Source: Phragmites australis
Lineage: Eukaryota > Streptophyta > Magnoliopsida > Poales > Poaceae
NCBI RefSeq assembly: GCF_958298935.1
Contig: NC_084922.1
Location: 746,501-810,500, forward strand
DNA length: 64,000 bases
Direction of reading: 5' to 3'
The translations under genes were made by a program, and so were the position numbers. This document shows, piece after piece, positions 11,822-24,205 of this stretch (position 1 is the stretch's first letter; every line of letters starts with the position of its first letter). The notes under the pieces were generated by a model. It had not been told where the DNA came from. It ran no database searches and was given only the letters and a program-made list of their open reading frames with translations.

Positions 11822-12330
11822 GTTGTGATGGGCGGGGGAGAAGTAGGACGAGCCGTAGTGGACGGTGGACGTGGGCGCGCCCTCCACCGTCAAGACCACC
11901 GCCGAGCACATGTTGTCCGCCGCCGCCGCGATCGCCCCGGCGTGCCACCTCCCCCCCGCGTCCTGCATGCGCGCGCGCAGCCCAGGACACACACCGCAGC
12001 ACGTGAGATCATGGTACAAACGCGCGAGCAGAGAATCAGCTAGCTAGACTTGAGGGCGACGCGAGCACTTAGAGGCTTGTCGACACACACGCACGGTGAG
12101 CGCGGCTCGCACGCGGAGCGAGCAGACCACGCGGCAGGGCTCGGCGAGGGAGACGCGCGCGCCGGCCATCGCAAGCGAGCTGAGCGCCTGCCCCCCGTTG
12201 GCGGCGGGGTCGACGTCGCCGGAGTACCCGACGCGGGGGTCCTCCAGCTACTTCCTCGCCACGGCGGCCAGACGCAGCGCCCTCGCCTCGCCGCCCTTGT
12301 CCCCTGCGCCGCACCGGCGGTGTCTTTGGA
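11822..12330 (-). pseudogene. Acyl-CoA thioesterase pseudogene (second copy)
   Basis: This is a duplicated relic of the intact thioesterase gene at 12861-14690. The exon-2 equivalent (11822-11962) is 141 nt, exactly the length of the functional exon 2. It has intact AG and GT sites and encodes RWHAGAIAAAADNMCSA and VHYGSSYFSPAH, the hotdog-fold active-site helix and strand. The exon-1 equivalent ends at 12095 with a GT donor and encodes RVSLAEPCRVVCSLRVRAAL, but has an in-frame TAG at 12248-12250. There the intact copy has TGG (RRWLED against RK-stop-LED). No start codon is visible upstream and no exon 3 is seen before repeat copy A. The gene is therefore truncated at the 3' end and carries a nonsense mutation. 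Confidence 0.8.
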
Positions 12331-12860
12331 TGCCTGATTCCTTGCTCGCACCTTTAGCTCTAGAGGTTATCTGAGGTTAACAAGGTGTCCCATTGTGCAA
12401 TAGACGGCGATTCCTTATTAAAAACGGTGGTTGATGACTAACAAAAGATCCAAGATTATGTGAACTATAGAAGTATATGTCGCTCTCAGATGATATATGA
12501 TGACTCATCAAAATCCGTTGTAACTCATCGTATTCAAGCAACGAAATGACTAGCCCAACTTGGCCCAGTGCACCAAACCGATCAATGGGCCGGATGACAA
12601 ACAGAAAACGAGGCTTCCAGTTTAGTTCACTCAATGCAAACCAGAGAGCAACGCAGGACAGACTTCAGATTTTCTTTTTTTGCCAATGCTGAAAGGGGAC
12701 AACACAACACATCGACCTGAATTCCCAGGTGAATCACAAGACATAAAACTCATCTCCTGTTACAGGAAGCTAACTGTACCTCAGCCAGTAATTACCTCGA
12801 GCTGCTGCTAGTTTAGTTCACTCAACGCCGTTTCAGTGCAATCGACGCAAAGATGAAGCA
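12331..12860. other. Spacer between thioesterase pseudogene and gene
   Basis: Moderately AT-rich DNA holding the 3' UTR of the intact thioesterase gene on its right side. No other gene seen. Confidence 0.4.
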
Positions 12861-14690
12861 TCAAATCTTGCTCTGAGCCCCTTTCGGCCTGGAGGCCGTC
12901 ATCCACTGCCTTACGATCGCCACCAGCTCGCCGGACTCCTTCCGGATCTCCACCATCACCGCCGTCATCCTCCCTTTATGCTCCACCACCCTCCCGTCCA
13001 TCTCAACTTCCTCCTGAACACGTCAGCACAATTTAGTTTAGTCCTACTAAAGATGGTTGAACAGCCTCCTGAAAAATCTTGCACTGGATGTTTGTCGACT
13101 CGACTTATCCATATATTCAGAAAAAAAGGAGAAATTTGCGCTTAATCTACCTAGATACTGGAAATGAGAACCGCAGAGAGCATAATGTGAAAAGGTACAT
13201 ATAATGCTTTGTTGAGTACTGTAACAGCAAAGCATCTTGATGCTGAAATGCTTAGTTTGAGCCCTGCTAAGAATATGTTCTTAGAGCAGATTGTGCTACA
13301 ACTACAATTTTTTAATTGTTTGCGAATCTTTCGTTGAGGGCAACTAACCGCTACCCTGTAATTCTCGGGTAACATGGTTGCTTCTGGAAATAAAATTAAA
13401 AAAGAAGCATGTCCATAGGTCATAGAATGGCCAGTCCTATTCCTCGCATCTGTACCAGTTCGCTTTCTATTGCCGAAATAATCAAAGTTGCATTGGCAGG
13501 ATGCATATAAAACTATGCAACATTGATCAAGAACCAGCACGGCAGGTCACTTGCCTAACTACTTGAATAAGAAAAGCTTAAAAGGTGTCCAAAAAAGCAT
13601 CTAGCCATCTTTCCAAAGCACATCGCCAGACAAAAAAAAGAGTTATTACTAACAAAATGCTCGGTGCTCAAAAAGCAGCTTTTCTTGAAGGAGTAGGCTC
13701 TCCTAATTGGACAATCTAATCTGATACGCGTGATTTATTAGTCCACCAAGACCGAGTTTTTGTACAAGGCGGGGCACGAAAAAATGATAAAGAATTAATC
13801 TACCTTCATAATGTTTTCTGAGGATTAGTTTCAGAACAGAAAAAAAAATGGATTATGCGTACAACCCCCAATATCTATTACAGCATTCCTTATTTTTCTA
13901 CTATAGCAACATTGTATCACTGAATAGAGGATCTGTTGGAGATGAATTTCTAGTGCTATAGTAGACCGCAAAAGCACTGTAGCACTTAAAAAAACAAATT
14001 TGAGGACTCTCTTGAAGATGACCTAAGCTGAACTGGACTGGACTCGCCCTGTACCTGTCAATATTCGATACACACGTTAACACGGCATTGCTCCTGGCTA
14101 CACGACGACTCGAGATGTCGACGCCTGGTAAACAAAAGTGAACTAGTGCAAGTGACTACACAACACTAACGTTTGCCGCTTTGCCTTTCTTTCTTCTCTG
14201 GAGTCTAGAGGGGAAAAAAAGAGGGTTTTTTGGGCATCTCGAGGAGGAAATTAGAGATGGTACGCACATGGAGCTTGGCCGGTGAGAAGTAGGAGATGTC
14301 ATAGTGGACGGAAACCTTGATGATGCCCTCGACGGACATGATCGCCGCCGCGCAAACGTCGTCCGCCGCCGCCGCGATGGCCCCCGCGTGCCAGTTCCCC
14401 TCCGCGTCCTGCGCACAAACCCGAGGGCCAAGTCAAGGCTCGATTCATCACAAGACACAGCCGAGCAAGAAACTACCAGAAGAAACGCGGGCACGCACGG
14501 TGAGGTGGGCGGGCACGCGGAGCGAGCAGAGCGCGCGACCGCGCTCGGCGAGCACCACGCGCACGCCGGAGAGCGGCAGCGCGTTGAACGCCCGGCCGGT
14601 CCCGTCGTCCCCAGTGGCTCCGGCGTCCTCCAGCCACCTGCGGGCGGCGGCGGCCATCCACGCGGGGGGCGCCGCCGACGGGCCGCCCAT
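12861..14690 (-). CDS. Hotdog-fold acyl-CoA thioesterase (ACOT13/THEM2-like)
   Basis: Three exons on the minus strand (14499-14690, 14268-14408, 12861-13013) join in frame into 161 aa, ending with TGA at 12861-12863. The protein would hydrolyse acyl-CoA or a related acyl thioester. The single-hotdog family (PaaI/THEM2-like) is usually about 140-170 aa, so the length fits. Exon 2 holds the signature GNWHAGAIAAAADDVCAAA, with the Asp matching the catalytic Asp of THEM2 (VDN), and VHYDISYFSPAKLH. Exon 3 gives the C-terminal strands (GRVVEHKGRMTAVMVEIRK, VAIVRQWMTA). The ATG at 14690 is the first in frame; exon 1 begins MGGPSAAPPAW. Intron 2 is 1254 bp. Exon 1 is very GC-rich. No clear targeting peptide is seen. 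A broken copy lies downstream at 11822-12330. Confidence 0.9.
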
Positions 14691-15190
14691 GCGTGCGGCG
14701 TCGGCGTACGAGCCGCGTGGGGGCTTTGACGGGACGAGGAGGCTACCAACTTGGGTTGCTGTCTGCTTGCTTTGCTCTGCCTCGCAACGCTTTTTTAATA
14801 CTCGGCGAGTTGGCGTTGCCTGCGCGTGGGCGGCTCTGTCAAGTCCCTAACTCCTTTCGCTTCTGAAACTACCCTCTCTCTTCACGCCTTTTTTAATACA
14901 GGAAAGGCCACTGGGGATTCCTATGAGAATTGAGGTTCCCTGTAAAATTCTTGAATTCTCAACATGCCTTCAGAGTTGAGTTGCAGCTTCAGGCTCTGCT
15001 CCATCTGCAGCTGCACACCCAACTCAAGAGAGATCACCAGCCGCCGAGTTTAAGCAAGACCTGCCTGCTCACCTGCTATACCTACAACAACTTGCCACTC
15101 ACCAGTCTATCAGTCCAGGCTTCTCTCTTTGTCGCATCCGATTTCAAAAGAACAAATCAGATACATTTCACACATATTTCATACATACGG
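14691..15190. other. Upstream region of the thioesterase gene
   Basis: Probable promoter and 5' UTR on the side adjoining 14691. A plus-strand frame at 14930-15193 has no recognisable domain. Nothing else seen. Confidence 0.35.
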
Positions 15191-17640
15191 TGACTTCATA
15201 AATGATAACATAACAATGTTATAATATAGCGATAAGATTCATTACAAAGGACTTATAGATCTTAAAGAAAATACTAAGATAACTTCCAGCGATAGCGGGT
15301 CTTCCATTCATGTACAGTCGTTGTTCGGGGAGCGTCAGCCTAGAACATGGTTTTCAGGTCGAAGACTTCCTCCGCCTATAACTCAGCTTCCATCATTCGG
15401 GATGTCCTCAAAGTCTTCACATTCTGAACAGCATCAAAAGGTTAGGAGAAGTCAAGCGTTAGTACATGGAGTACTCAGCAAGTGTGGAAAAACATGATAC
15501 AAAGACTTAAGGTAAGAAATGCTCGACTAAGGTTTACTGCATCTATATCATCCTAATCTAGGACTCAAAAAGGATTTAGCGATTCTATTTACTATGTGTG
15601 ACGACTCCAACATTAAAGAAACAGCTCATCAGATTCCATCTGACTACCAAACGCACCAGATATCATATATCCCGGCTACCAACTTATCGGGGTACCACCA
15701 CACGACTACCCAAAACCAATTATCCAAGATCTCTACTAATCATGAAGAAGTCCAAGCCCGCTCTTGATCGTGAGCACGGCTGATCAATTAGTTCTATACG
15801 CTGCAGAGTCTACACACTTTACCCACAAGTCGTGATCAATTCTTTTGCCAGTACCCGTTGGTACCTTACATACTTTCAAGGTGTACGCCAAGAGATCACT
15901 ACCAGGCTGTTACAAAGCTCCCGTCAAACTGTAAACACCCACTAAGGTTTCACCACTAATAGTGATTCCATCACTGCAGAAGCTCCCTCTTGTGCCACTT
16001 AACCGTCCAGTGATGCTCACAGAATTATAGGGTGGCTAATTAATTGGTTAGGCCGTACCCATATAGGCCTCGTGATTGTGCTGTTATGCTGGGTTATATG
16101 TCTATGAACTAGTCCTTAGGATCTCAAGCAGGTACTCGCACATCACCCAATACGTACACAATAGCCATTCCAACCAAACCAACCTACCTTGATCCCTATG
16201 TTCCATGTTACTACAAAAAATTACCTAAACCGGTTCATGATGTATAGACCATTAATCAAATTAACATTTATCCCACCCAACTTGACAACACAACAAAACA
16301 TTTCTACCCTTGACACCCAACTACAACACAAGCGACAAGGATAATCATGGAAAGTATTAATAAACACTAAACATGAGATTCATATTGACAAAGCATGCAA
16401 TTAGAAAGTAAAAGACACACTTTTCTACAATAGGATTAATGTGATTAAGGACACTTGCTTTCAGTAGTGGGCTACTCAAACTCTTCAAAAGTCCGGTCCT
16501 GCAGATTCATGAACTGCTCGTCTCCTAATGCAATCACGCACACCAGAAACAAACAAGTACAAATATCTAATAACAGCACACTAAATAGAAGCAAAGCGCT
16601 ATGAAAAGCCTACTAACGAATAGTATTTGCTGCTACGATAGTGTGAGCGCAAGAATTGTTTAAAACAGAGCTCGTGTGGAAAAATTATGAGAGTTTTAAG
16701 CTACAAGGGTTTTTCTAAAAACAACAAGGGCTAATTCGTAAAAATAGAAAGTTCCAAGGACTTATTTGCAAATAAATAAAACTATGAGTGGCTAAAAGTA
16801 AAATAACAGGGCTGAAATGGGCTTTTTTTGTAAAACCTGAAAAGTCTAGGGACCTAATTGCAAAATTACCTATTTAAAAGAATTAATAGATTAATTTTAA
16901 TTTAGAAAACCTAATTATGAGGTCAACATGACGTCGGCACGCTGACTAGCTCGACTCGGCTAACGTGGACCGACACGTGGTGCTGACGTGGACTATGAGT
17001 GCTGACTAGGATTATGTGACACGTGGCGGCTTCCTAGTGGCTCACGAAGGGGTATGGCTAGATCTAATTGCGATCGTTCATCCACGATCGGACGGTGGGG
17101 GGTTACCTTGGATTTGGCTCGGGACGTTGACGGCGACGAGGTTGGGACGACGGCGGACGATCAGAGAAGGATGGCGACGATGCTGTGACGATCGGGGAAC
17201 TCCGGCGAGCGGTGGAAGACGATCTTCGGGCGTTGGGGAGTCCGTTTGATAGGCACGTCGGCATCGGAGGCGGCGGAGTGGCCTGGCGACGGCAAGCTTC
17301 AACGGCATGGCTTCGGCGATGGCTAAAGCTTCGTGCGGTGGCTAGGCTTCAATGGGAAACGGCGGGAGACGATGAGGTGTGGGCGGGGAACGTGGGCATG
17401 GGCTCAAATGATATTGGGGTTGCGCGGAGAGGCTTGGCGATGGTGGAGGTGCTCGGTGGAGTTCGACGGCGGCTCGGAAGCTCATGGGTGGATGAAATCC
17501 GGTGGGATTTGAGGGTGTGAGTGCGGAGAGGTAAAAGGAGGTTCAGCCAAAGGGTTCGATTTAGATTTTATAGACAGGGGGAGCGGTTGCGGAGTCGGAG
17601 GAGGTTGTGGTGGCAGTTTCGGTTGAGTGAGCGAGAGGGG
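15190..17640. repeat. LTR-like dispersed repeat, copy B
   Basis: About 15455-16460 aligns with copy A (10545-11535) in the same orientation. The segment continues into GC-rich sequence with repeated GACGTGG/ACACGTGG-like words (16930-17030) and GGCGGCG runs. It ends near a run of G at about 17637-17653. The composition resembles a long grass gypsy LTR read on the minus strand. Frames inside it (17016-17520) look like chance open frames in GC-rich DNA. Ends are not resolved. Confidence 0.5.
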
Positions 17641-18406
17641 GGGGGGGGGGCGAGCGCGGCGCAAAGGTGAAGAACAAGCGCCACACTCTTCCATCCCAAC
17701 CAACACCTGCATGGCTGCATCGTCGCCACCACCAGTCTTATTCTGGTCTGGTTGCTCCTCCTCGTCCACGGCAGGATCGTACCCCCAATGTGTTTGACAA
17801 CAGGAGATACCAAGAATCTCTGCCTCTTCAGGCAAACCGATAAATGATGCGAACTGAGAAGCATATCTTGTCTGATATTCGAGCATTCTTCAAGACTAAA
17901 CCAAAGTAATATGATGTTTTATAAAACTCACAACCAGAACTAGTTAATCGACCATAAAAATACATTGTACAACCACAACAACAACATTGTACAACCCCTA
18001 TGGTAATTACAAAACAAGCAAACCATTCTATGGCCACATGCCTACATTTTTTCTCTTGTACAAAGCAAAGTAAGTTTATTGGGGTTTGCCACAGTTACTG
18101 GAGATCAGTTCTTCGCCTGTTACATCACAAACATAAACTGGAGGCTGCACCTGACCATGGTAGCTGTTGGTCCTGCATCCAGAAAACAGCACATCCATTA
18201 GTATCTTGCAAAGAACCCGCATGCACCATATCACTAAAGTAAGTAAATCTCCGTCTTCATTTCTGTTAAAAGAAAAGAAAATATCTGTTTACCTTGCAAA
18301 AGATTCAGTAAAGCCTTCCTCTACCAATGTCCAATGATGATCGCTTAGCATTGACAAGGTGAAGTTTGTGAATCTAAATGTTTTAGAACTATGCACACTC
18401 TGTGCC
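17641..18406 (-). other. 3' flank of EMF1 with an unexplained open frame
   Basis: Next to EMF1 this holds its 3' UTR. A minus-strand frame at 17482-17886 (134 codons) begins MLEYQTRYASQFASFIGLPE and is acidic in the middle (VDEEEQPDQNK). Its tail is proline-rich and runs into the preceding repeat. I recognise no family. It could be an exon or a gene relic, or chance. Confidence 0.3.
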
Positions 18407-21400
18407 TCAAAGGTTTATCATATACTCGTTGTTGTCACTAATTACAGTAAAATCAGCTGGATTTCTATTAGTCACGCAGATATCCTTTCTGACAAGCTTA
18501 TCCAAGGGATGAACCATTTTCCCATCGCCCCTGGTCCAAGATTGAGCTACACCATATCTTGGTAACGAATATTCTGGATTTGCAGCAGAACTAACAGAAC
18601 CCAACTGCAGGGCATTCCATCTTGCTGAAAACATTCCTGAGTTCAAGGCCTCATAATTTTCTTTTCTATTCATATCAAATGATGTTATCCCTTTAGACAC
18701 ACCCAGTCTATATCCAGACTGTGTCCCACAGCTCTCAGACCAGTTTGCAATGTCCTGCTGCAGCAAGGAACCAAGCACACCAACTCTAGGATGAGGGCGT
18801 AAAGGTCTGTGCAAATTTTGGTGAACCTGATGCCGTGACAAGTCTTGCAGTGTCAATGGAGCCTTTTCAATTAGGTGACTTCCATATGATGTGTTGGGTG
18901 ATGCTTTGTACTGATTATGCACGTATTGTGAACCGAGAGTCTGAAATTCCATCTGGTTCCTGTGAGGCATTTCATAGTTTGTGAAGCCTGATGCGGTTGA
19001 TGAATCCATCAGTCTCAGAAGATGTGTTGCAGGCATGGCTTCGTTTGGATACAGGCCTGATTGTCCAACAATCCTTTGATCATACAGCTTATCAGCTCCC
19101 ATGGTTGATACTGTACTTGGAAAACTTCTTGGCTGGACCTGGTTAACTGCTTTGTTTGTGTAGTGGTCTATGGCCGCAATTACTGGCTGGTGAGTTGGAT
19201 AACTATTAGAAGCTCCAAGCACATAAGTGGAAGCTGAATCAACTTCTCGAATGCAATGTCTGAATTGAGAACCATATGTTGACGTTGGTGAATTCCTTGA
19301 AGCTGCCTTGAAAGAATCCCACATTAGCTTCTTTGTTCCTTTATTGCTCCAGCTCTGAACAGGTACTTCAGCAATATGTTGATGATGTGAAAATGCTGGT
19401 GAGGTACAAGCAATAGTGACATCTTCGTCCATGCTTAAATGTGTCTGTTGTTCCTGGGTGCACTTCAAAAGATCTGGAATATGTAGCTTTGGAGGATACA
19501 CATTAACAGCCTCTGTGATGGATGCTGCGTGAACCTGTAATGATTTTTGCATCTGTAACTTCGAAGGGTGCCCATTGGGAGCCTCTGCGCTGGATATTGC
19601 ATGACCTTGTAATGACTTCTGTGTATGTAACTCCTCCAAAGGATGCACACTGGCAGCCTCTGTGCTTGATGATGCATGGCCCTGTAATGACTTCTTCCTT
19701 TCTGATGCCAATGACTTCTGTAAATTAGTGTCAAACACCGTAGATGTGTCGATTGAACCATGCTTGGCAGCTATTTGGGCACAATCATCTGCAGTTACTT
19801 TGGGTCGGGTATGATTGTTTTCCAAAGAATCGGTGCCAGTCATAAGTTGTCTCTCACGCTGATTTCTGGCGAGAAGTTCAACAATGTCCATGGGGATGTC
19901 ATCCATCGCAGTCTGTTTCTCATGAATCTCTAGCTTCCGTTTCTTCTTATTCTTGGGCATTTTCTGATGATGAAGGCCAGGCACATTATGGATATCACGC
20001 TTACCCAGTGAAACCTGAGATAATTAATGAAATAAATGTGAATATTTTATAATATCCGCCAATCCAGATCAAGGTAATACAAGATAGAATATTTGCAGCA
20101 TTAATATTTTTCAGCGTGGATGTCCATTGCTTGCACAATTATAAAATATATCATACTAATTTAGAAAAGAAAAGGGAGAAACATCCTATACTGGGCACAT
20201 GTTACCAACCCTGCTGATTAACCATAAGAATATCAAATCACAGGTCAGCAAAACTAGGGAAAGCAGATAAATAAACGTAATTATCTATTCACATATTCTG
20301 TAGAATACTGTAGGATATTTCCCCTTATGATCAATGTCAATTTCTCTATTTACATAGAAATACGCCCCAAAAATTAGGAAGAAGGAAAAAAGAGAGACGT
20401 CAAGTATCTATCCGTAACAACAAATAATTCTTGATTCATACCTTTGTCAGACATCTTTGCACAGTGTTTTCAGACGCCATGTGACATAGATCATCTGCCT
20501 TGAGCATATTTCTCTTTACAGTACTGTTCTCAGCGTTTTCACCACCATGTTGGGCACTGGCGGTAGGCAGAACTTTCCGCTTTATCAAAATCGTTGATTT
20601 TCCCTTTGACAATAATTTCTGTTTAGAGTTCCCGGGCACATTTTGGGTTTGGGAAAGGTCATCTGCCTTCTGCATATTTCTCTCTAGATTATAATTCTGT
20701 ATGTTTTCATTCCCATGCTTGGCGTTGGAGATAGATAGCACTTCTTTCTGGTTCATATCTCCCACTGAGGGTAGAAAATCATGATGCATATCTTTAGAAG
20801 CAGGTATATCTGGAGTAGAGTTTGAAATAACAGAAGAATGAACATTCTTGTGTCCTGAGTCTTTTTTCTCAGTCCTTACTTTCTTATGAGTTTTTTTCAG
20901 CCAGTTCATGAGAGAAGACCCATCGTCTACATTATCTACTCTGAGGTGTGTCTTGTTCTGGATAGTTCCTGATTGAATTTCTTCCACTTTCTTGCTGCTA
21001 ACAGAAGTGTCATTATCATTTCCTACCTCCAATAACATTTTGCCTTTATCATTCTCACAGAGAACAACAATGCTTGCATGACGAACTTCAATGGCGTTTG
21101 CAGAACCCCTTACCTTGTCAGTATCTATCAATTCTGATAATAGCCGAGTCTTTTTTGGCTTTCTCTGACAAAATTTGAGATCTGAAATGGCAGCCATGTC
21201 AACGGGTTTGTTCTTTTTCTTCTTACTATTAGATCCAGCATTTCTTTTTGAAGCTGCTTGGCGTGGACCCCTGTTGCGGACTTGACTGGCTTTGTGCCCA
21301 TATATTGATTTAGGGCCTTTGTGCCCATATATTAGTTTAGGAACAGTGCAAGCATTGCATTCATTCTGAACATCTTGAGTTATTTCATCTTCATCTTCGT

Positions 21401-24205
21401 TTGGCACTTCACAAGGTTTTGGACTGCACGGACTTTGTGTGCCATTTCCTGCTTTGCTTGATATCATCCGAGGAACATCAGGTACATCAGTAACATCCAC
21501 AGAGACATCATTCGAGATATTTGCCATCACATCAAGATTATCAGGCGACACCTGTAACTCTGAGGATATACCAGCGTATTAGTATATTGTATACAAAGAA
21601 AAGTTACTAGTTAGGGATCCACCAAGCTCAACGATACCTTTTGTGCCAATTCCTGCTTTGCTCGATATCATCTGAGGAACATCAGGAAAATCAGCAACAT
21701 CCACGGAAATATCATTAGAGATATTTGCCATCACATCAAGATTATTGGGCGACCCCTGTAACTCTGAGGATATACCGTCATATTAGCTAATTGTATACAA
21801 AGAAAGGTTACTAGTTACGGATTCACCAAGTTCAACCATACCTTTTGTGGCTGGATCAACATTCACCTCAGTAAGTACTCCTTTGCTGCCAGAAGGAGAG
21901 TTGCATTTTGAATTGCATTCTTGGGCACTCTTCGAAAAAGTTGATGCACCAGCATTATTCCCTTGAGATGATTGTTGTGTGCAAGGAAACAGCCTTCTGG
22001 AATCAACACTAGTAGGCATTATTGTCCGAACAAATGAGATGGAGCAACCATCATTAGTGCCATCCTGCGTCATAGAAACAGTTCTAGATGTAGTTCTGTG
22101 ATCTGAATTTTCCACTTTATCCAAGCAATTTGAGCAATTCCATCGTCGAAACTTTGCCACTGAAAGTGGGGACAAGTTGTTGTGGTCATCGTGTTGTCGC
22201 TGTTCACGAAAAATCTGAGATAGAGAATAAAGTATTGGATCCTTCTTCTGAAGCTGAGCAACATACTCCCTGACAAGAGCATAAATCATCAACAAGGCAC
22301 ACAATATATTCATAGTATGATGTTTGCTCTGATTAAAAGACAAGGATAGAAGGACTTCAAAATCGAAAAGCACTTTTCTACCTCGTGCATAGACAGTAGC
22401 TTGAACAACAAACCTTGATGTCAAAAGAAGGGCCTTTATTAACATGCACATTTGTGCAGTAACTGAGAGGCTAGAAAATACCCTATTCTAATATGCATGA
22501 ACTAGTAACTACTGCAAACACACATAAGAATACAAGATACAACATAATTCCTATAAACAAACATGCATGTCCTCTCATCTTCTGAGTGCTTGTGAAATTA
22601 TGAATAGTACATTTACATGTTTGTTGAATGAATATAACTTCTTGTAAACAACATCATGAATGAGCAGGCATGTATTCTTACTAGCGGCAATACATAAGAA
22701 AGAGACATTTAAATCATTTGTTCATTTCTAATTGGTTGGTATTAAACTGAACTGAGGACTCAATACGAATAAAATTAGACACGTGCCAATTGTGAGTACA
22801 AAGGTAGAGACTGAATGACTGATTTTCATGTATAGCGACCAAATTGAACCAATTCAAACAAGTACAAAGTTCTAGGTGTGTACTAACACGCACCTTTTTT
22901 TAGGACGATACTAAGGTACACTACACAAAGTAGTTCAGAGAATAAATCAATGCACCAGTGGAATATGCTGAATCTATGCTTCAGTGAAAGAAATAGCATT
23001 TGCAAAATAGGGCCCAGATGCTGGTTTTATCATAAAAAAATGAAAAAGTTACCTTTTGTGAAAAACAAAATTCAGTAATGTAGTGGGAGAAATATATTAA
23101 TGAGGCACAGCTGGCATATTAGCAATGAAGGGGTAAACTGACGAAGGACTGGTTAATGGTTATAATTAGCAAACCAAAAGGCTGACAGTGGGAATGGATA
23201 ATATCAACTCGAGAATCTCTGAACAATCCAAATGACCTAAAATGGAAGTCTCAAAACAAAAACGATGCAAATTTCAAGAAAGCAATCTGTTCTAGTTAGC
23301 CACCTCCTTACATGCAGCATTCCAACTCTACTTCTAAAAAAAAAAAAAATCCAGCTCTAGGGTCCTTGAACACTCACAAATGGATGAAAATAGGGATCTC
23401 AAAACAAAAACGATGCAAATTTGAAAAAAGCAATATGTGTTCTAGTTAGCCACATCCTTACACGCATAACATTCCAACAAGTTCTGCATCGATCCTTGGC
23501 ATAAGAAAAATGGTAACGAAGTTTATACCACTACTATCGATCTGAGGCAAACACAAATTGTCTAGGTCCCTTTCAGTAACGATCAAGGTCTTTAAAAAAT
23601 TCGTATACAGATCTACAATTAGCTAGCATTGTGTGAATGCATGCACCTGCACACATGGAAAACAAATATGAACATGCACCTAAACTAATAAAGATAGACA
23701 TGCATATGTGTAACACTGAGAATCAGACACGTATAACAGAATATATAATAGCATATGTCGAGTACACTAGATAAAACAAAAAACCAAAATAAGTAACATA
23801 ATATTTTTCAGAAGTTGTTGGTATCCAAGACATATTTATGTGCATGAATACACATTTGGGCCAAGGGATCTAGACATTTTACGCTAAACCAAATGCTTTC
23901 ATGCACATCAGTGTGTCACGGTTCCCATGTGCGCTCTCACATATATATAATAGATAACTGTTTAAGGGCAGAAGATTGAGCAAAACTATGATTAAACAGC
24001 AAGCTCAACCGTTAAACAGTGCTATACTGCTATATGGCATGCCAGACAATGATGTAATACAGGCATCTAATATAGAAATTAAAGATTACCTTATGGAGAA
24101 ATGATCACAGTACTGCTGCTCTGCTGGTCTGTTGTCATGTTCAGCAACTGTACTTAGACGCCTTAATTCCTCCACTGCTCTAGTTCTAAGAGCAACCCTT
24201 TCCAT
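18407..24205 (-). CDS. EMF1: EMBRYONIC FLOWER 1-like Polycomb-associated protein
   Basis: Five coding exons (24090-24205, 21842-22269, 21638-21763, 20442-21559, 18407-20014) join without a stop into 1131 aa, close to Arabidopsis EMF1 (about 1100 aa). EMF1 is a plant-specific nuclear protein that works with PRC2 to hold H3K27me3-marked genes, such as flowering and seed genes, silent. Seen: N-terminal CDHFSIREYVAQLQKKDPIL followed by CSNCLDKVE; a basic KNKKKRKLE (about 617-625) as likely nuclear signal; and DDIPMDIVELLARNQRER (about 634-651), the most conserved EMF1 motif. The rest is Ser/Asn-rich and probably disordered. ATG at 24205 is chosen because it opens exon 1 in frame. Intron 1 is 1.8 kb. 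Oddities: exon 3 is a 126-nt duplicate of the start of exon 4, and residues coded at about 19480-19710 form three 24-25-residue repeats. Confidence 0.92.
21448..21850 (-). repeat. 204-bp tandem duplication of exon plus intron in EMF1
   Basis: The landmark CCTGCTTTGCT occurs at 21448 and 21652, so the period is 204 bp. Each unit holds an AG acceptor, coding sequence (NLDVMANISND and DVPRMISSKAG against DVPQMISSKAG), and flanking intron with TTGTATACAAAGAAA and TTACTAGTTA. The copies differ by scattered substitutions. The extra exon (21638-21763) is 126 nt with phase 1 at both ends, so it adds 42 residues without changing frame. Confidence 0.9.
23250..23480. repeat. Imperfect direct repeat in EMF1 intron 1
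   Basis: About 23250-23328 and 23399-23477 share TCTCAAAACAAAAACGATGC, TTCTAGTTAGCCAC and CATTCCAAC in order. A poly(A) run (about 23337-23349) separates them. Probably a local duplication. Confidence 0.75.

Noticed and set aside
17016..17520. Plus-strand frames of 77 and 111 codons
   Set aside because: They lie in the GC-rich end of an LTR-like repeat and have no recognisable domain.
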